Assembly (NCBI GenBank): GCA_001303225.1
Contig: LJNI01000022.1
Span: 1-19,032, forward strand
From: a candidate division TA06 bacterium DG_78
GTDB lineage: Bacteria; Hydrothermota; Tepidihabitantia; SM23-42
Length of the DNA stretch: 19,032 nt
Direction: 5' to 3'
In this document: positions 5,160-12,644 of the stretch, in pieces
How positions within the stretch are numbered: position 1 is the first letter of the stretch
Layout: each line of letters starts with the position of its first letter
The notes under the pieces: model-generated
Told to the model about the DNA's origin: nothing
Databases searched by the model: none
What the model saw: the letters and a program-made list of their open reading frames with translations, nothing else
Position numbers and translations under genes: made by a program

Positions 5160-7889
5160 TCATTTCTTATCCTGCAGTATCTCTCTCACCACCTCTTCGA
5201 CTTTCCTTGACCTACCTCGTTTTTGGATTTTTGTAAACACGCGAGCACGAAATTCTGCCTTCAATTCACCGAGCAAACGCTCAGCATCATCCTTGGTTTC
5301 CTTATCACTTGCAGAATGTTGTAGAACTAAGGCAAGAAGTTCTACAGATTTGTCCTTTTTTTCTCCTTGTGCAAAAAGTGTAGCCACACCGACCAGAACA
5401 TCGAGTGCCAGAGGAATTAATTGGACCTCTGTAGCAATTCCTAATGCGTGATCAAAATATCCCTGTGCTGCTTTATATTCTGTCTGTGCATATGCTACAT
5501 ACCCCAGACTATTAAACGTATTACCTATCCCCCACTGGTGGCCAATCTCTTTGTAAATAGCGAGACTTTCCTCAAGGAGTTTTTTTGCTTCTCTATATTC
5601 CTTCTGGCAGTATGCAATAGTTCCTAAATTATTAAGAGAGCCTGCTATTCCCCACTTGTCATCGATGATCTTTTCTACTGCAATACTTTCTCGGAAAAGT
5701 TTTTTTGCCTCTGCGAGCTCTCCCTGGCTATATGCAACAATGGCGAGATTATTAAGGGAATTTGCTATTCGCCTGCGGTCGCCAATTTCCCTCCGAATCT
5801 TGAGACTTTCATGATGGAGTTTTTTTGCTTCAGCATATAACCCTTGTTTAAGAGCTACATTACCAAGAGCATTGAGGGAATTCGCTATTCCTAATTGATC
5901 GTCAATTTCTCTACGCATCTCAAGGCTTTCCTCATGCAATTGTTTTGCTTCTCTATACTCTCCTAAGTAATAATTAATTACTCCCAGAGTATTTAGTGAA
6001 AAAGCAATCTCTCTCTGATCGCGAAAATCATGTAAAATAGAAAAACTCTTTTGAAGTATATCTTTGGCTTTCTTATAGAGACCTAAACGATACAAAAAAC
6101 AACCTTGTCTTGCAAGAATCTTGCCATAAAGTATATCTTTTTTCTCCCCCTGTAATCTCATTACTAGCTTTCGGAAAATTTCTTCACCTTCTTTAAACCA
6201 ACTTCGTATATCATAGAAACAATAAAGACTTTCAATACATTTTTCAATATCTTTTTTCTTCTTCTGGTCTACAACTCTGTTCCAAGCTGCACGCACATTT
6301 TCAATCTCTTCGCTAATTTCCTCTAAGGCTTCTTTCTGTTTTTGTCCTTTCATATATTTTTCTCTCTGACAGAGAAATTGTACGTAGTAATCACAGTGTA
6401 AATTTCGAATCTTCTCTTTCTCTTTTGGAAATTCACTCAATTTTTCTTCTGCGTATTGCCTTAAATATCCATGTATTTCATACCTGCCCAAAGGGTTCCA
6501 ATGAAGAAATGACTTATCCACTAAAGAATATAGTAAATCAAGAGAAGCTCCTGCAATCTTCTCTACTGCTTCTCTTTGAAACCCACCCCGAAATACAAAC
6601 ATTTTTTTAAAAACATTTTTTTCTTCTCCAGTGAGAAAATTCCAAGATTGTTCAAACACTGCCCGCAGACTCCGATGGCGCTCAGGTACGTCACGCATCG
6701 AAGTAGCAAGGAAATCAATATTGTGTTCGATCTCCCCAAAAATTTCCTTGCAGGAAAGTACCCTTGTCCAGGAAGAAGCCAATTCGATCGCCAAGGGTAA
6801 ACCATCAACCAACTGGCAAATACGAATCGCAAAAGCCCTCTCATTTTCTGAAAGAACAAAACCAGGACAAACCCTCTGTGCACTCTGTACAAATAATTGC
6901 ACTGCATCGTAACCTTCTACCTTATCATCCTCATCACTTTTTGGAAACCGTAATCCATGAATTTCAACAACCCACTCTCCTTTTAAATTCAGACGCTCTC
7001 GAGAAGTAACGATGATCTTAATCTTAGGTGCAGCCGCCAGAATCTCTGCAAGGAATTCTGTACCATCGAGAAGATGTTCAAAATTATCCATCAGGATAAG
7101 TATCTCTTTCTCATGCAGATAGTTGATGAGTTGCATTTTTGGATCTTCCTGGCCGTAAAAGGAAAACCCAAGAAAATCTGCACACGTCGAAACAAGTAAA
7201 TCTGATGAAGGTAGGGGAGCAAGTGGTACAAAATAGACACCATGTGCGAATGTTCCGATTTTTTCAGATGCAACCTTAATAGCTAATCGCGTTTTACCAA
7301 TACCGCCAGGACCAACTAAGGTCAAAAGTCTGCATGACGGATCCTCGAGGCGTTTTTCAATCTCAGCCATTTCGTCTTTCCTGCCGACAAAAGGAGTAAG
7401 TTGAGGAGGCAAATTGTGGGAAATAGATGTTTTTCCTTCGGCTGGAACGGTTTCTTTCGGTAGTATAATTTCTTTTTCTATTACAAGTTTCTTACCACCC
7501 TCTTGTTTTAAAAAATCAAGAAAACTGCTGAAACCTTGAGTATAATCTTTTGAAAAATTAAATCCTTGAAGCGCAGGGATAATGACTGATTTTACCTCAT
7601 GAGGGGGTACAAAAAACAGTGAAATGAACCTCACCTTCTTTTCTTTGAGCCCTTTGGAGATTATTGCATATGCTTCATCTCCTCCCACAGATGTTAAGTA
7701 GTTCTCAGTAAGGACACCCAATACATAATCTACCTGAGACAATGCGTCATCGATCTCTCTTAACCAAATATGACCTGGCCGTATGCATCGCTTATCAATC
7801 CAGATATCAATGTCTTGAGCTCTTAAATCCCTCTCCAACGTATCTGCATACTCTTTGCCATCATGCGTATATGATATAAAAACCTTCAA
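5160..7889 (-). CDS. TIR - NB-ARC/STAND NTPase - TPR protein
   Basis: This is a 909-aa three-part sensor. Residues 1-130 form a TIR domain (KVFISYTHDG; IDIWIDKRCIRPG; a Tyr55-Val-Leu-Gly strand) with Glu72 in the GGDEAYA segment as candidate NADase residue. Residues 160-480 form an NB-ARC/AfsR-like ATPase: PPQLTPFVGR, Walker A GPGGIGKT (193-200), Walker B ILILMDNFE (263-271), the VTSRERL sensor (294-300), GLPLAIELA (363-371), and IHG in the MHD position (472-474). Residues 590-830 hold one degenerate and five regular TPRs at exact 40-residue spacing (starting near 629, 669, 709, 749 and 789). Related TIR-STAND proteins act in antiphage or cell-death signalling: ligand binding by the repeats triggers oligomerisation and NAD cleavage. 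That role is inferred here. The start is TTG, fixed by AGGAGG 4 nt upstream and by alignment with the ATG-started duplicate. It follows the kinase gene by 16 bp. Confidence 0.9.
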   Translation of the reverse strand: MKVFISYTHDGKEYADTLERDLRAQDIDIWIDKRCIRPGHIWLREIDDALSQVDYVLGVLTENYLTSVGGDEAYAIISKGLKEKKVRFISLFFVPPHEVKSVIIPALQGFNFSKDYTQGFSSFLDFLKQEGGKKLVIEKEIILPKETVPAEGKTSISHNLPPQLTPFVGRKDEMAEIEKRLEDPSCRLLTLVGPGGIGKTRLAIKVASEKIGTFAHGVYFVPLAPLPSSDLLVSTCADFLGFSFYGQEDPKMQLINYLHEKEILILMDNFEHLLDGTEFLAEILAAAPKIKIIVTSRERLNLKGEWVVEIHGLRFPKSDEDDKVEGYDAVQLFVQSAQRVCPGFVLSENERAFAIRICQLVDGLPLAIELASSWTRVLSCKEIFGEIEHNIDFLATSMRDVPERHRSLRAVFEQSWNFLTGEEKNVFKKMFVFRGGFQREAVEKIAGASLDLLYSLVDKSFLHWNPLGRYEIHGYLRQYAEEKLSEFPKEKEKIRNLHCDYYVQFLCQREKYMKGQKQKEALEEISEEIENVRAAWNRVVDQKKKKDIEKCIESLYCFYDIRSWFKEGEEIFRKLVMRLQGEKKDILYGKILARQGCFLYRLGLYKKAKDILQKSFSILHDFRDQREIAFSLNTLGVINYYLGEYREAKQLHEESLEMRREIDDQLGIANSLNALGNVALKQGLYAEAKKLHHESLKIRREIGDRRRIANSLNNLAIVAYSQGELAEAKKLFRESIAVEKIIDDKWGIAGSLNNLGTIAYCQKEYREAKKLLEESLAIYKEIGHQWGIGNTFNSLGYVAYAQTEYKAAQGYFDHALGIATEVQLIPLALDVLVGVATLFAQGEKKDKSVELLALVLQHSASDKETKDDAERLLGELKAEFRARVFTKIQKRGRSRKVEEVVREILQDKK
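7779..7820 (-). repeat. 42-bp perfect direct repeat, copy in the intact TIR gene
   Basis: This is the same 14 codons as 5042-5083, same orientation, 2,737 bp apart. Recombination between the copies would delete most of the TIR-STAND gene. Confidence 0.9.
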
Positions 7890-7893
7890 CCAC

Positions 7894-7899
7894 CCTCCT
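7894..7899 (-). promoter_or_regulatory. Ribosome binding site that fixes the TTG start of the TIR-STAND gene
   Basis: A perfect AGGAGG on the minus strand lies 4 nt before TTG (7889-7887), within the 16-bp gap after the kinase stop codon. No ATG or GTG in the same frame fits the TIR N-terminus. Confidence 0.75.
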
Positions 7900-7905
7900 G
7901 GGTCA

Positions 7906-9816
7906 TTACTGTTTCATCACAATTTTAAAGGTCGTCCCTTTGCCCCTTTTACTTTCTACATCAATTTTTGCATTATGTTGTTTCAGAATATTATGTGCAA
8001 TGTAGAGACCCAGTCCTGTTCCACCTTTTTTTGTCGTAAAGTATGGTGTGAATATCTTTCTAATTTCATTTTCACTCATTCCTTCACCATTATCTATTAT
8101 TTGAATTTCGATCTTTTTCTTGTGTTGAGCCAGTATCACTGAAAGCTCTCTCTGCCTATCTGTAATATTTGACAAGGATTCAACTGCGTTGAGCATAATA
8201 TTCAATAGTGCTCTTTTAAAATCCTCCGCATTACCAATGACTTTTACATCTTCTGCAATCTCCTCTTTCAAGACAATTGCATTATCCTTTGTCTGTTCTC
8301 TCACTATATTTAATATATTATGGAATAATTCAGAGAGAGAAAACTCCTTTTTTTCGCTCATACGAGGCCGTGCAAGGCTCAAAAAATCGTTGAGTGTTTT
8401 ATTGAGGGATTCAATCTCTTTTTTAATCGTCGTTGTCAAGCGAGAGTATTCCTTATCACTCGATGGAAACTCTCGTATCAATCTTTGTGTTGCAATAGAG
8501 AGACCATTGAGCGGATTTTTTATTTCGTGGGCAAAATTAGCAACCAAATTACCTAAAAACGTTAGTCGCTCTGATTCCTCTCGTTCTTTCTCAAACTCTC
8601 TAATTTTGGTAACATCACGGAGCACAGATATAACACCTGAGACGCGATTTTTCTCATCAAACAGTGGATAGGTAGCATACTGTATGATTTTATTAAAAAC
8701 ATTTTTTTCATTCACGATTTTTGCTCCACTGCGCAAGACTTTATCAACATCAAATGGATCATCCTTGAATAACGAAAAGTAGTCTTGATGTGAAAGCATC
8801 TTTTCTTCGAAAGAAGACATGTCTGAGAACATCTTATTTATCCCGGTAATAATTCCTTTATTATCAACCATGAGCACGGCATCTTCAACCGCACCTAACG
8901 TCTTGGTGAAGAGTTCTTTCAACCCGAGGTAAGACTGATATTTCATGAATAAGATAAACAGCACAAATCCTACACCAAAGAGGATGATAAAAAGAAGAAT
9001 GAGTTGCCTCTCAGTCGACCGCATGTGACGATAATAATTATCAAGGCTAATGCCAATTCTGAATAGTCCAAAAGTTTCACCATCAATAATAAACGGACGA
9101 ATCAATTCGAGAATATTCTCATTATTGAATTCTGTCATCCTGCTCGTTTCAACATTTTGTTCTATCGCACCAATCAAAGTAGAATCATCCTCAATTCGCG
9201 TGATGGTATGTATATTCGGCGTCGCAAAAATTATTCCCCGCTTATCCTGCAGGACAAGGTATTTCACCATCGGATTCATCGAGATCTGATTCATGATTTT
9301 ATTAATGCCAACTTCCTGCCTGAATGCCTCGATATCCTCTGCAGACATTTCTACGTGGAATACTTTACTTTCTGTTCTATAGACGAAACGGAAATACTTC
9401 TTCCCCGCAACTGTAAAGTATTCAAAAAATATCACTTCATCTCGCGAGAAAATATCATCAATGATATTGTATGGATACCCTGAGGTAACTATTTTCTTTC
9501 TCGTCTGTGTATCGAAGACAACAATGGAATGTATACCAAAATGCTGCCGAATTTTCTCGAGAGTGTTTTTATTAAAATTCACAGATTCAATATAGTTACA
9601 GATATGTATCAATTTCTCAATATTCGTGTCTTCAAATCTGCCTTCAGCAAAGATTGAATTTTCCTGAGTCGATGCAACAATCGTTAAAAATGAACGAGCT
9701 TCATCTTTTATGAGATCGAGCATAATTCTACGGCTGTTAATGATACCGAGGGTCAAGAAAATACCGAGAATCACAAGAAGTATAATCGCCAACAAAAAAT
9801 ATCTTCTCGGTTTCAT
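7906..9816 (-). CDS. Membrane PAS-domain sensor histidine kinase (NtrB/AtoS-like core)
   Basis: This 636-aa kinase has a transmembrane segment at 6-26, an extracytoplasmic sensor of about 240 residues (30-268, Cache-like alternation, not recognised more precisely), a second transmembrane segment at 270-291, and a PAS domain (about 300-405, GAVEDAVLMVDNKGIITGIN, ending SVLRDVTKIREFE). The HisKA H-box is FAHEIKNPLNGL with phospho-acceptor His430. The ATPase domain has the N-box NIMLNAVESL (539-548), DNGEGM (575-580), the F-box IFTPYFTTKKGG and G2 GGTGLGLYIA (598-607). All catalytic elements are present. No response regulator is encoded in the window, so its output partner is elsewhere. Its ATG overlaps the stop of the upstream transporter gene (ATGA), indicating translational coupling. 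An AGGAG lies 10 nt upstream. Confidence 0.93.
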   Translation of the reverse strand: MKPRRYFLLAIILLVILGIFLTLGIINSRRIMLDLIKDEARSFLTIVASTQENSIFAEGRFEDTNIEKLIHICNYIESVNFNKNTLEKIRQHFGIHSIVVFDTQTRKKIVTSGYPYNIIDDIFSRDEVIFFEYFTVAGKKYFRFVYRTESKVFHVEMSAEDIEAFRQEVGINKIMNQISMNPMVKYLVLQDKRGIIFATPNIHTITRIEDDSTLIGAIEQNVETSRMTEFNNENILELIRPFIIDGETFGLFRIGISLDNYYRHMRSTERQLILLFIILFGVGFVLFILFMKYQSYLGLKELFTKTLGAVEDAVLMVDNKGIITGINKMFSDMSSFEEKMLSHQDYFSLFKDDPFDVDKVLRSGAKIVNEKNVFNKIIQYATYPLFDEKNRVSGVISVLRDVTKIREFEKEREESERLTFLGNLVANFAHEIKNPLNGLSIATQRLIREFPSSDKEYSRLTTTIKKEIESLNKTLNDFLSLARPRMSEKKEFSLSELFHNILNIVREQTKDNAIVLKEEIAEDVKVIGNAEDFKRALLNIMLNAVESLSNITDRQRELSVILAQHKKKIEIQIIDNGEGMSENEIRKIFTPYFTTKKGGTGLGLYIAHNILKQHNAKIDVESKRGKGTTFKIVMKQ

Positions 9817-11780
9817 GAGAGTGCTTCTCCTATTTCTGCTGCATGGAAATTTATCCTTTCGAGATCACTCACCAGATCGACGTGAATCGTACTCGTCTCC
9901 AAACTCTCCTTCAACCCTCTGCGTAATCGTTCTAAGTGAAGTTCATTCAATTCCTTCGCCATCTTATGTCCAATTTCTTTCCGTGCTACAGCATCTCTTG
10001 CCAGTTTTCTATCTCTCGTGGCGAGTGCATCGATAGAAATTCTAAACGTGGCGAGTGCAAACTGATGCAGTTTCTCAATCTGTGCAAAACCTTCTTTTGA
10101 AAAAACGAAGCCAGCACTTATCTGTTTCTTGGCATACGCCATGAGGTTCTTAGAAATAACATCGCCAATATGTTCGATTTCATTGACTGCACCGAGGAGA
10201 GCACTGTGAAAACTCGAGAGTCTGCTATCCATCTCTCCTTCGCTAATTTTTGTGAGGTAGGGCGTAATCGTCTCTTCGAGTGAATCGACGGTATCATCCA
10301 TCTCAACAATTTTTTTTCGTAAGTCATTATCTTTATGCTGGAACACTCTGATGGACTCTTCTAACATCGTTATCGTGATATCTGCCATGTATAAAATTTC
10401 TCGAGCAGCCTGTCCAAGAGCTATCGCTGGTGCGGAGAGAAATGCAGGATCGAGCCGGTGCATTTTCAACATTTCTTTTTTCGATTCTCGGACCACAGAC
10501 TTCAAAAATGATGCAAAGGGATCTATCAATGGAAGGAATACAACTGCTGTAAATATATTGAAGAGTGTATGAAAATTAGCAATCTGTCGTGCAACATCGC
10601 CACCAATAACATGTATCACCGCAGGAATGAAATCAATGAAAGGGAAGAGTATAACGATAGCAATCGTGTTAAATAGAAAATGACCAAATGCTACTCGACG
10701 GCCATCGATAGTATTTGCAGAGAGGCATGCTGAGAACGTTGTCCCCAAATTTGCACCCATAATAAAGGGGATTGCTTGAGGAAAGGTTATCAATGAATCG
10801 AATGCCAAAATTAACACAATACCAATGGTAGCAGCACTCGAGCGCAAAATAAAAGCAAGAAGTGCAGCCATAACAATACCCAATACGGGATATGCAGCGA
10901 TGCCTGCAATTGCAGAATTGAACGTCGGAAGATACTTGAGATTTGCCGTAGCAATTGACATCATTCGTAATGAAAAGAAGAGGAGTCCCAACCCAAATAC
11001 TGCCTGACCGATGTTCCTCAATTTGGGAAAGAAGTGCATTGCAAAAAAACCAATACCAACGATGAGAATTGCGTAATCGAGGATTTTGAATGCAATAATC
11101 TGTACCGTGATCGTCGTGCCAATGTTAATCCCGAGAAGGACACCGAGGGCTTGTACAAACATGATGATGCCACTCGAGGCAAATCGAACCAAGAGAATTG
11201 AGCTCGCTGTACTCGAACCGAGGATAACCGTTACAAACACTCCAACGAGCAACGCCATAAAGCGGTGTTTGGTCAAAGAGAAGAGGAGATCACGCATCTT
11301 CGCTCCGGCAGCACGCACAAGACCTTTACTGCCGTAGTTCAAACCAAAAATAAACATGGCAAGCCCACCGAAGACTGAAAAAAAGAGAAAGAGTAACCAA
11401 TTTTCCTGTAAGGCGATCTCTTTGAATATCAGATTCTCACCACGTGCTTCCGTAAGAACGTAATAGTTACCCTGCGTACCACCAAATGTTAATTCTGTCA
11501 TGGCATAGCCATCACTATTAGTTGTATCGATATTTTTGCTCAGCACAGCGAACTTTTCCGTAATAATATTTTCTTTTGGTTCTTCAAGGATGGTAAACAT
11601 AACCTGTATGTCTTTCAGAGGTCTGCCCTGATCATCAAGAGCCCTCACGACAATCGGTTTTTGCAATGTGTGAGCAACCACTCCAACCTGTGCATCACCT
11701 GAGATATCATTTCCTAGTGGGTCTTGTGCTTTTATGAGTGTGCTAACAGTAAAAAAGATGAGTAGTATGGTGGTCCCCAC
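9813..11780 (-). CDS. NptA-like Na/Pi-cotransporter family protein with N-terminal Ig-like and C-terminal PhoU-like domains
   Basis: The 655-aa protein starts with a hydrophobic signal-like segment (1-19), then an extracytoplasmic Big-1/invasin-type Ig domain (about 28-122: GVVAHTLQKPIVVRALDDQG ... TNSDGYAMTELTFGGTQGNY). The membrane domain (about 128-425) has two inverted Na_Pi_cotrans repeats. The repeat signatures are LGSSTASS (187-194) with GVLLGINIGTTIT, and LRSSAATIG (312-320) with FIMGANLGTTFS. The C-terminus (about 450-650) is an all-helical PhoU-like domain. NptA-type carriers use a QSSSATT-like motif; here Gly188 and Arg313 stand where the Gln is usual, so phosphate transport is uncertain. 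The GTG start has no Shine-Dalgarno, and the promoter lies 5 bp upstream, suggesting leaderless translation. It is the first gene of an operon with the histidine kinase and the TIR-STAND protein. Confidence 0.88.
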   Translation of the reverse strand: MGTTILLIFFTVSTLIKAQDPLGNDISGDAQVGVVAHTLQKPIVVRALDDQGRPLKDIQVMFTILEEPKENIITEKFAVLSKNIDTTNSDGYAMTELTFGGTQGNYYVLTEARGENLIFKEIALQENWLLFLFFSVFGGLAMFIFGLNYGSKGLVRAAGAKMRDLLFSLTKHRFMALLVGVFVTVILGSSTASSILLVRFASSGIIMFVQALGVLLGINIGTTITVQIIAFKILDYAILIVGIGFFAMHFFPKLRNIGQAVFGLGLLFFSLRMMSIATANLKYLPTFNSAIAGIAAYPVLGIVMAALLAFILRSSAATIGIVLILAFDSLITFPQAIPFIMGANLGTTFSACLSANTIDGRRVAFGHFLFNTIAIVILFPFIDFIPAVIHVIGGDVARQIANFHTLFNIFTAVVFLPLIDPFASFLKSVVRESKKEMLKMHRLDPAFLSAPAIALGQAAREILYMADITITMLEESIRVFQHKDNDLRKKIVEMDDTVDSLEETITPYLTKISEGEMDSRLSSFHSALLGAVNEIEHIGDVISKNLMAYAKKQISAGFVFSKEGFAQIEKLHQFALATFRISIDALATRDRKLARDAVARKEIGHKMAKELNELHLERLRRGLKESLETSTIHVDLVSDLERINFHAAEIGEALS

Positions 11781-11785
11781 AAATA

Positions 11786-11814
11786 ATAATAGTCGACAAT
11801 ACTAAGAAAGTCAA
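11786..11814 (-). promoter_or_regulatory. Promoter of the transporter - kinase - TIR-STAND operon (probably leaderless)
   Basis: On the minus strand TTGACT (11814-11809), 17 bp and TATTAT (11791-11786) are followed by only 5 nt before the GTG start (11780). Transcription should begin at or within a base or two of the start codon. No Shine-Dalgarno is present. Confidence 0.6.
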
Positions 11815-11838
11815 GCACAAAAGAATATTATTTTTATC

Positions 11839-11866
11839 TTGTTATTTACCTTTGATCATATATAAT
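11839..11866 (+). promoter_or_regulatory. Promoter of the flavin-reductase gene
   Basis: TTGTTA (11839-11844), 16 bp, TATAAT (11861-11866). This gives a leader of about 40 nt with a strong GAGAGGAGG (11896-11904) 8 nt before the ATG. It is divergent from the promoter at 11786-11814, and the -35 elements lie 24 bp apart, so a shared regulator could cover both. Confidence 0.6.
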
Positions 11867-11912
11867 AGTCTAATAAGTAGCTGTTGAAGAATATGGAGAG
11901 GAGGCAAATAAC

Positions 11913-12473
11913 ATGGAAAAAATTAGAATAGGTTCAAAAATCCCAGTCTATCCTATGCCCATTGCACTCGTTGGTGCACACGTAGACAATAAGCCAAATT
12001 TTTTGACGGTTGCGTGGTGGAGTATGGTAAATTTCAAACCACCGCTCTTAGCTGTAGTAATCAACAAAGGTCACTATACGAATAACGGCATTAAGGAAAA
12101 TAAAACATTCAGTGTTAATATTCCCTCATCAGATATGGTAAAAGCCACAGATTACTGCAGTACTGTATCTGGTTTTGAAGAAGATAAGTCTACATTGTTT
12201 AAAATATTCTATGGTGAACTCAAAACAGCACCGATGATTGAAGAAAGCCCGCTCAGTTGCGAATGCAAACTCATCCAGACAGTAGAGTTTGCTTCACATG
12301 AGGTCTTTATCGGCGAGATTGTCACAACGTATAGCGAGGAACAGTATTTGACGCATGAGAGGCCTGATATTAAAAAAATCAATCCGATACTCTACTCAAT
12401 GTATGATAACAAATACTGGAAACTCGGAGAACATATTGGCGTCGCAATGCACATAGGAAAAAATTACAAGTAA
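11913..12473 (+). CDS. Flavin reductase-like, FMN-binding split-barrel protein
   Basis: This 186-aa protein fits the flavin_reduct/flavoredoxin family. KIPVYPMPIALVGAHVDNKP opens with the P-x-P-I-A-L-V-G strand; NFLTVAWWSMVNFKPPLLAVVIN and the HYTNNGIKENKTFSVNIPS segment line the FMN site. The C-terminal part (CECKLIQTVEFASHEVFIGEI, then the short YWKLGEHIG tail) matches flavoredoxin-like members that bind FMN and reduce flavins or act as electron-transfer proteins in anaerobes. No oxygenase or cognate partner is adjacent, so the physiological acceptor is unknown. The ATG is supported by a strong AGGAGG at 8 nt spacing. It is monocistronic as far as I can see, followed by repeat arrays and the promoter of the next gene. 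Confidence 0.88.
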   Translation: MEKIRIGSKIPVYPMPIALVGAHVDNKPNFLTVAWWSMVNFKPPLLAVVINKGHYTNNGIKENKTFSVNIPSSDMVKATDYCSTVSGFEEDKSTLFKIFYGELKTAPMIEESPLSCECKLIQTVEFASHEVFIGEIVTTYSEEQYLTHERPDIKKINPILYSMYDNKYWKLGEHIGVAMHIGKNYK

Positions 12474-12496
12474 AAAAGTATGCACAGGTAGTAGAC

Positions 12497-12559
12497 AGCG
12501 TAAGGCGTATAGCGTAATGCGTGATGCGTATGGCGTATAGCGCAATGCGTAAAGCGTTC
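12497..12559 (+). repeat. Tandem heptamer array, consensus NGCGTAN (nine units)
   Basis: Nine contiguous 7-bp units run from AGCGTAA (12497) to AGCGTTC (12553), for example TGCGTAT and GGCGTAT. All keep GCG at positions 2-4, and seven keep GCGTA or GCGTG. The minus-strand translation gives a Y-A-I-R-I-T-H-Y-A-I-R pattern, which I treat as an artefact of the repeat and not a gene. Confidence 0.85.
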
Positions 12560-12563
12560 ACAA

Positions 12564-12590
12564 ATTCGTGTCCATTCGTATCTCATTATT
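12564..12590 (+). repeat. Short ATTCGTG repeat array upstream of the PorV-like gene
   Basis: ATTCGTG at 12564 and ATTCGTA at 12574 (10-bp offset) are followed by a decayed ATTATTC at 12585. It is the same unit as the longer array at 14012-14084. It abuts the heptamer array on one side and the promoter at 12596 on the other. Confidence 0.65.
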
Positions 12591-12595
12591 CAAAC

Positions 12596-12623
12596 TTGAC
12601 AAAGATGTCACAATAAATATAGT
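12596..12623 (+). promoter_or_regulatory. Promoter of the PorV-like gene
   Basis: A perfect TTGACA (12596-12601), 16 bp, then TATAGT (12618-12623). The predicted transcription start near 12630 is downstream of the first in-frame ATG (12627), so only the ATG at 12645 can be used from this promoter. Confidence 0.6.
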
Positions 12624-12644
12624 TCAATGTTCAAGGAGGAATTC

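Noticed and set aside
8189..8671. 160-codon plus-strand open frame inside the histidine-kinase gene
   Set aside because: It lies opposite the conserved kinase core and is rich in serine and leucine from complementary codons; a shadow frame.
12379..12561. Minus-strand 60-codon frame with a Y-A-I-R-I-T-H-Y-A-I-R pattern
   Set aside because: It is the translation of the tandem NGCGTAN heptamers plus the antisense of the flavin-reductase gene; it has no ribosome site or family resemblance.
12627..12644. ATG at 12627 as the start of the PorV-like protein
   Set aside because: It precedes the predicted transcription start and would overlap the Shine-Dalgarno AAGGAGGA; the ATG at 12645 has proper spacing and a cleaner signal peptide.
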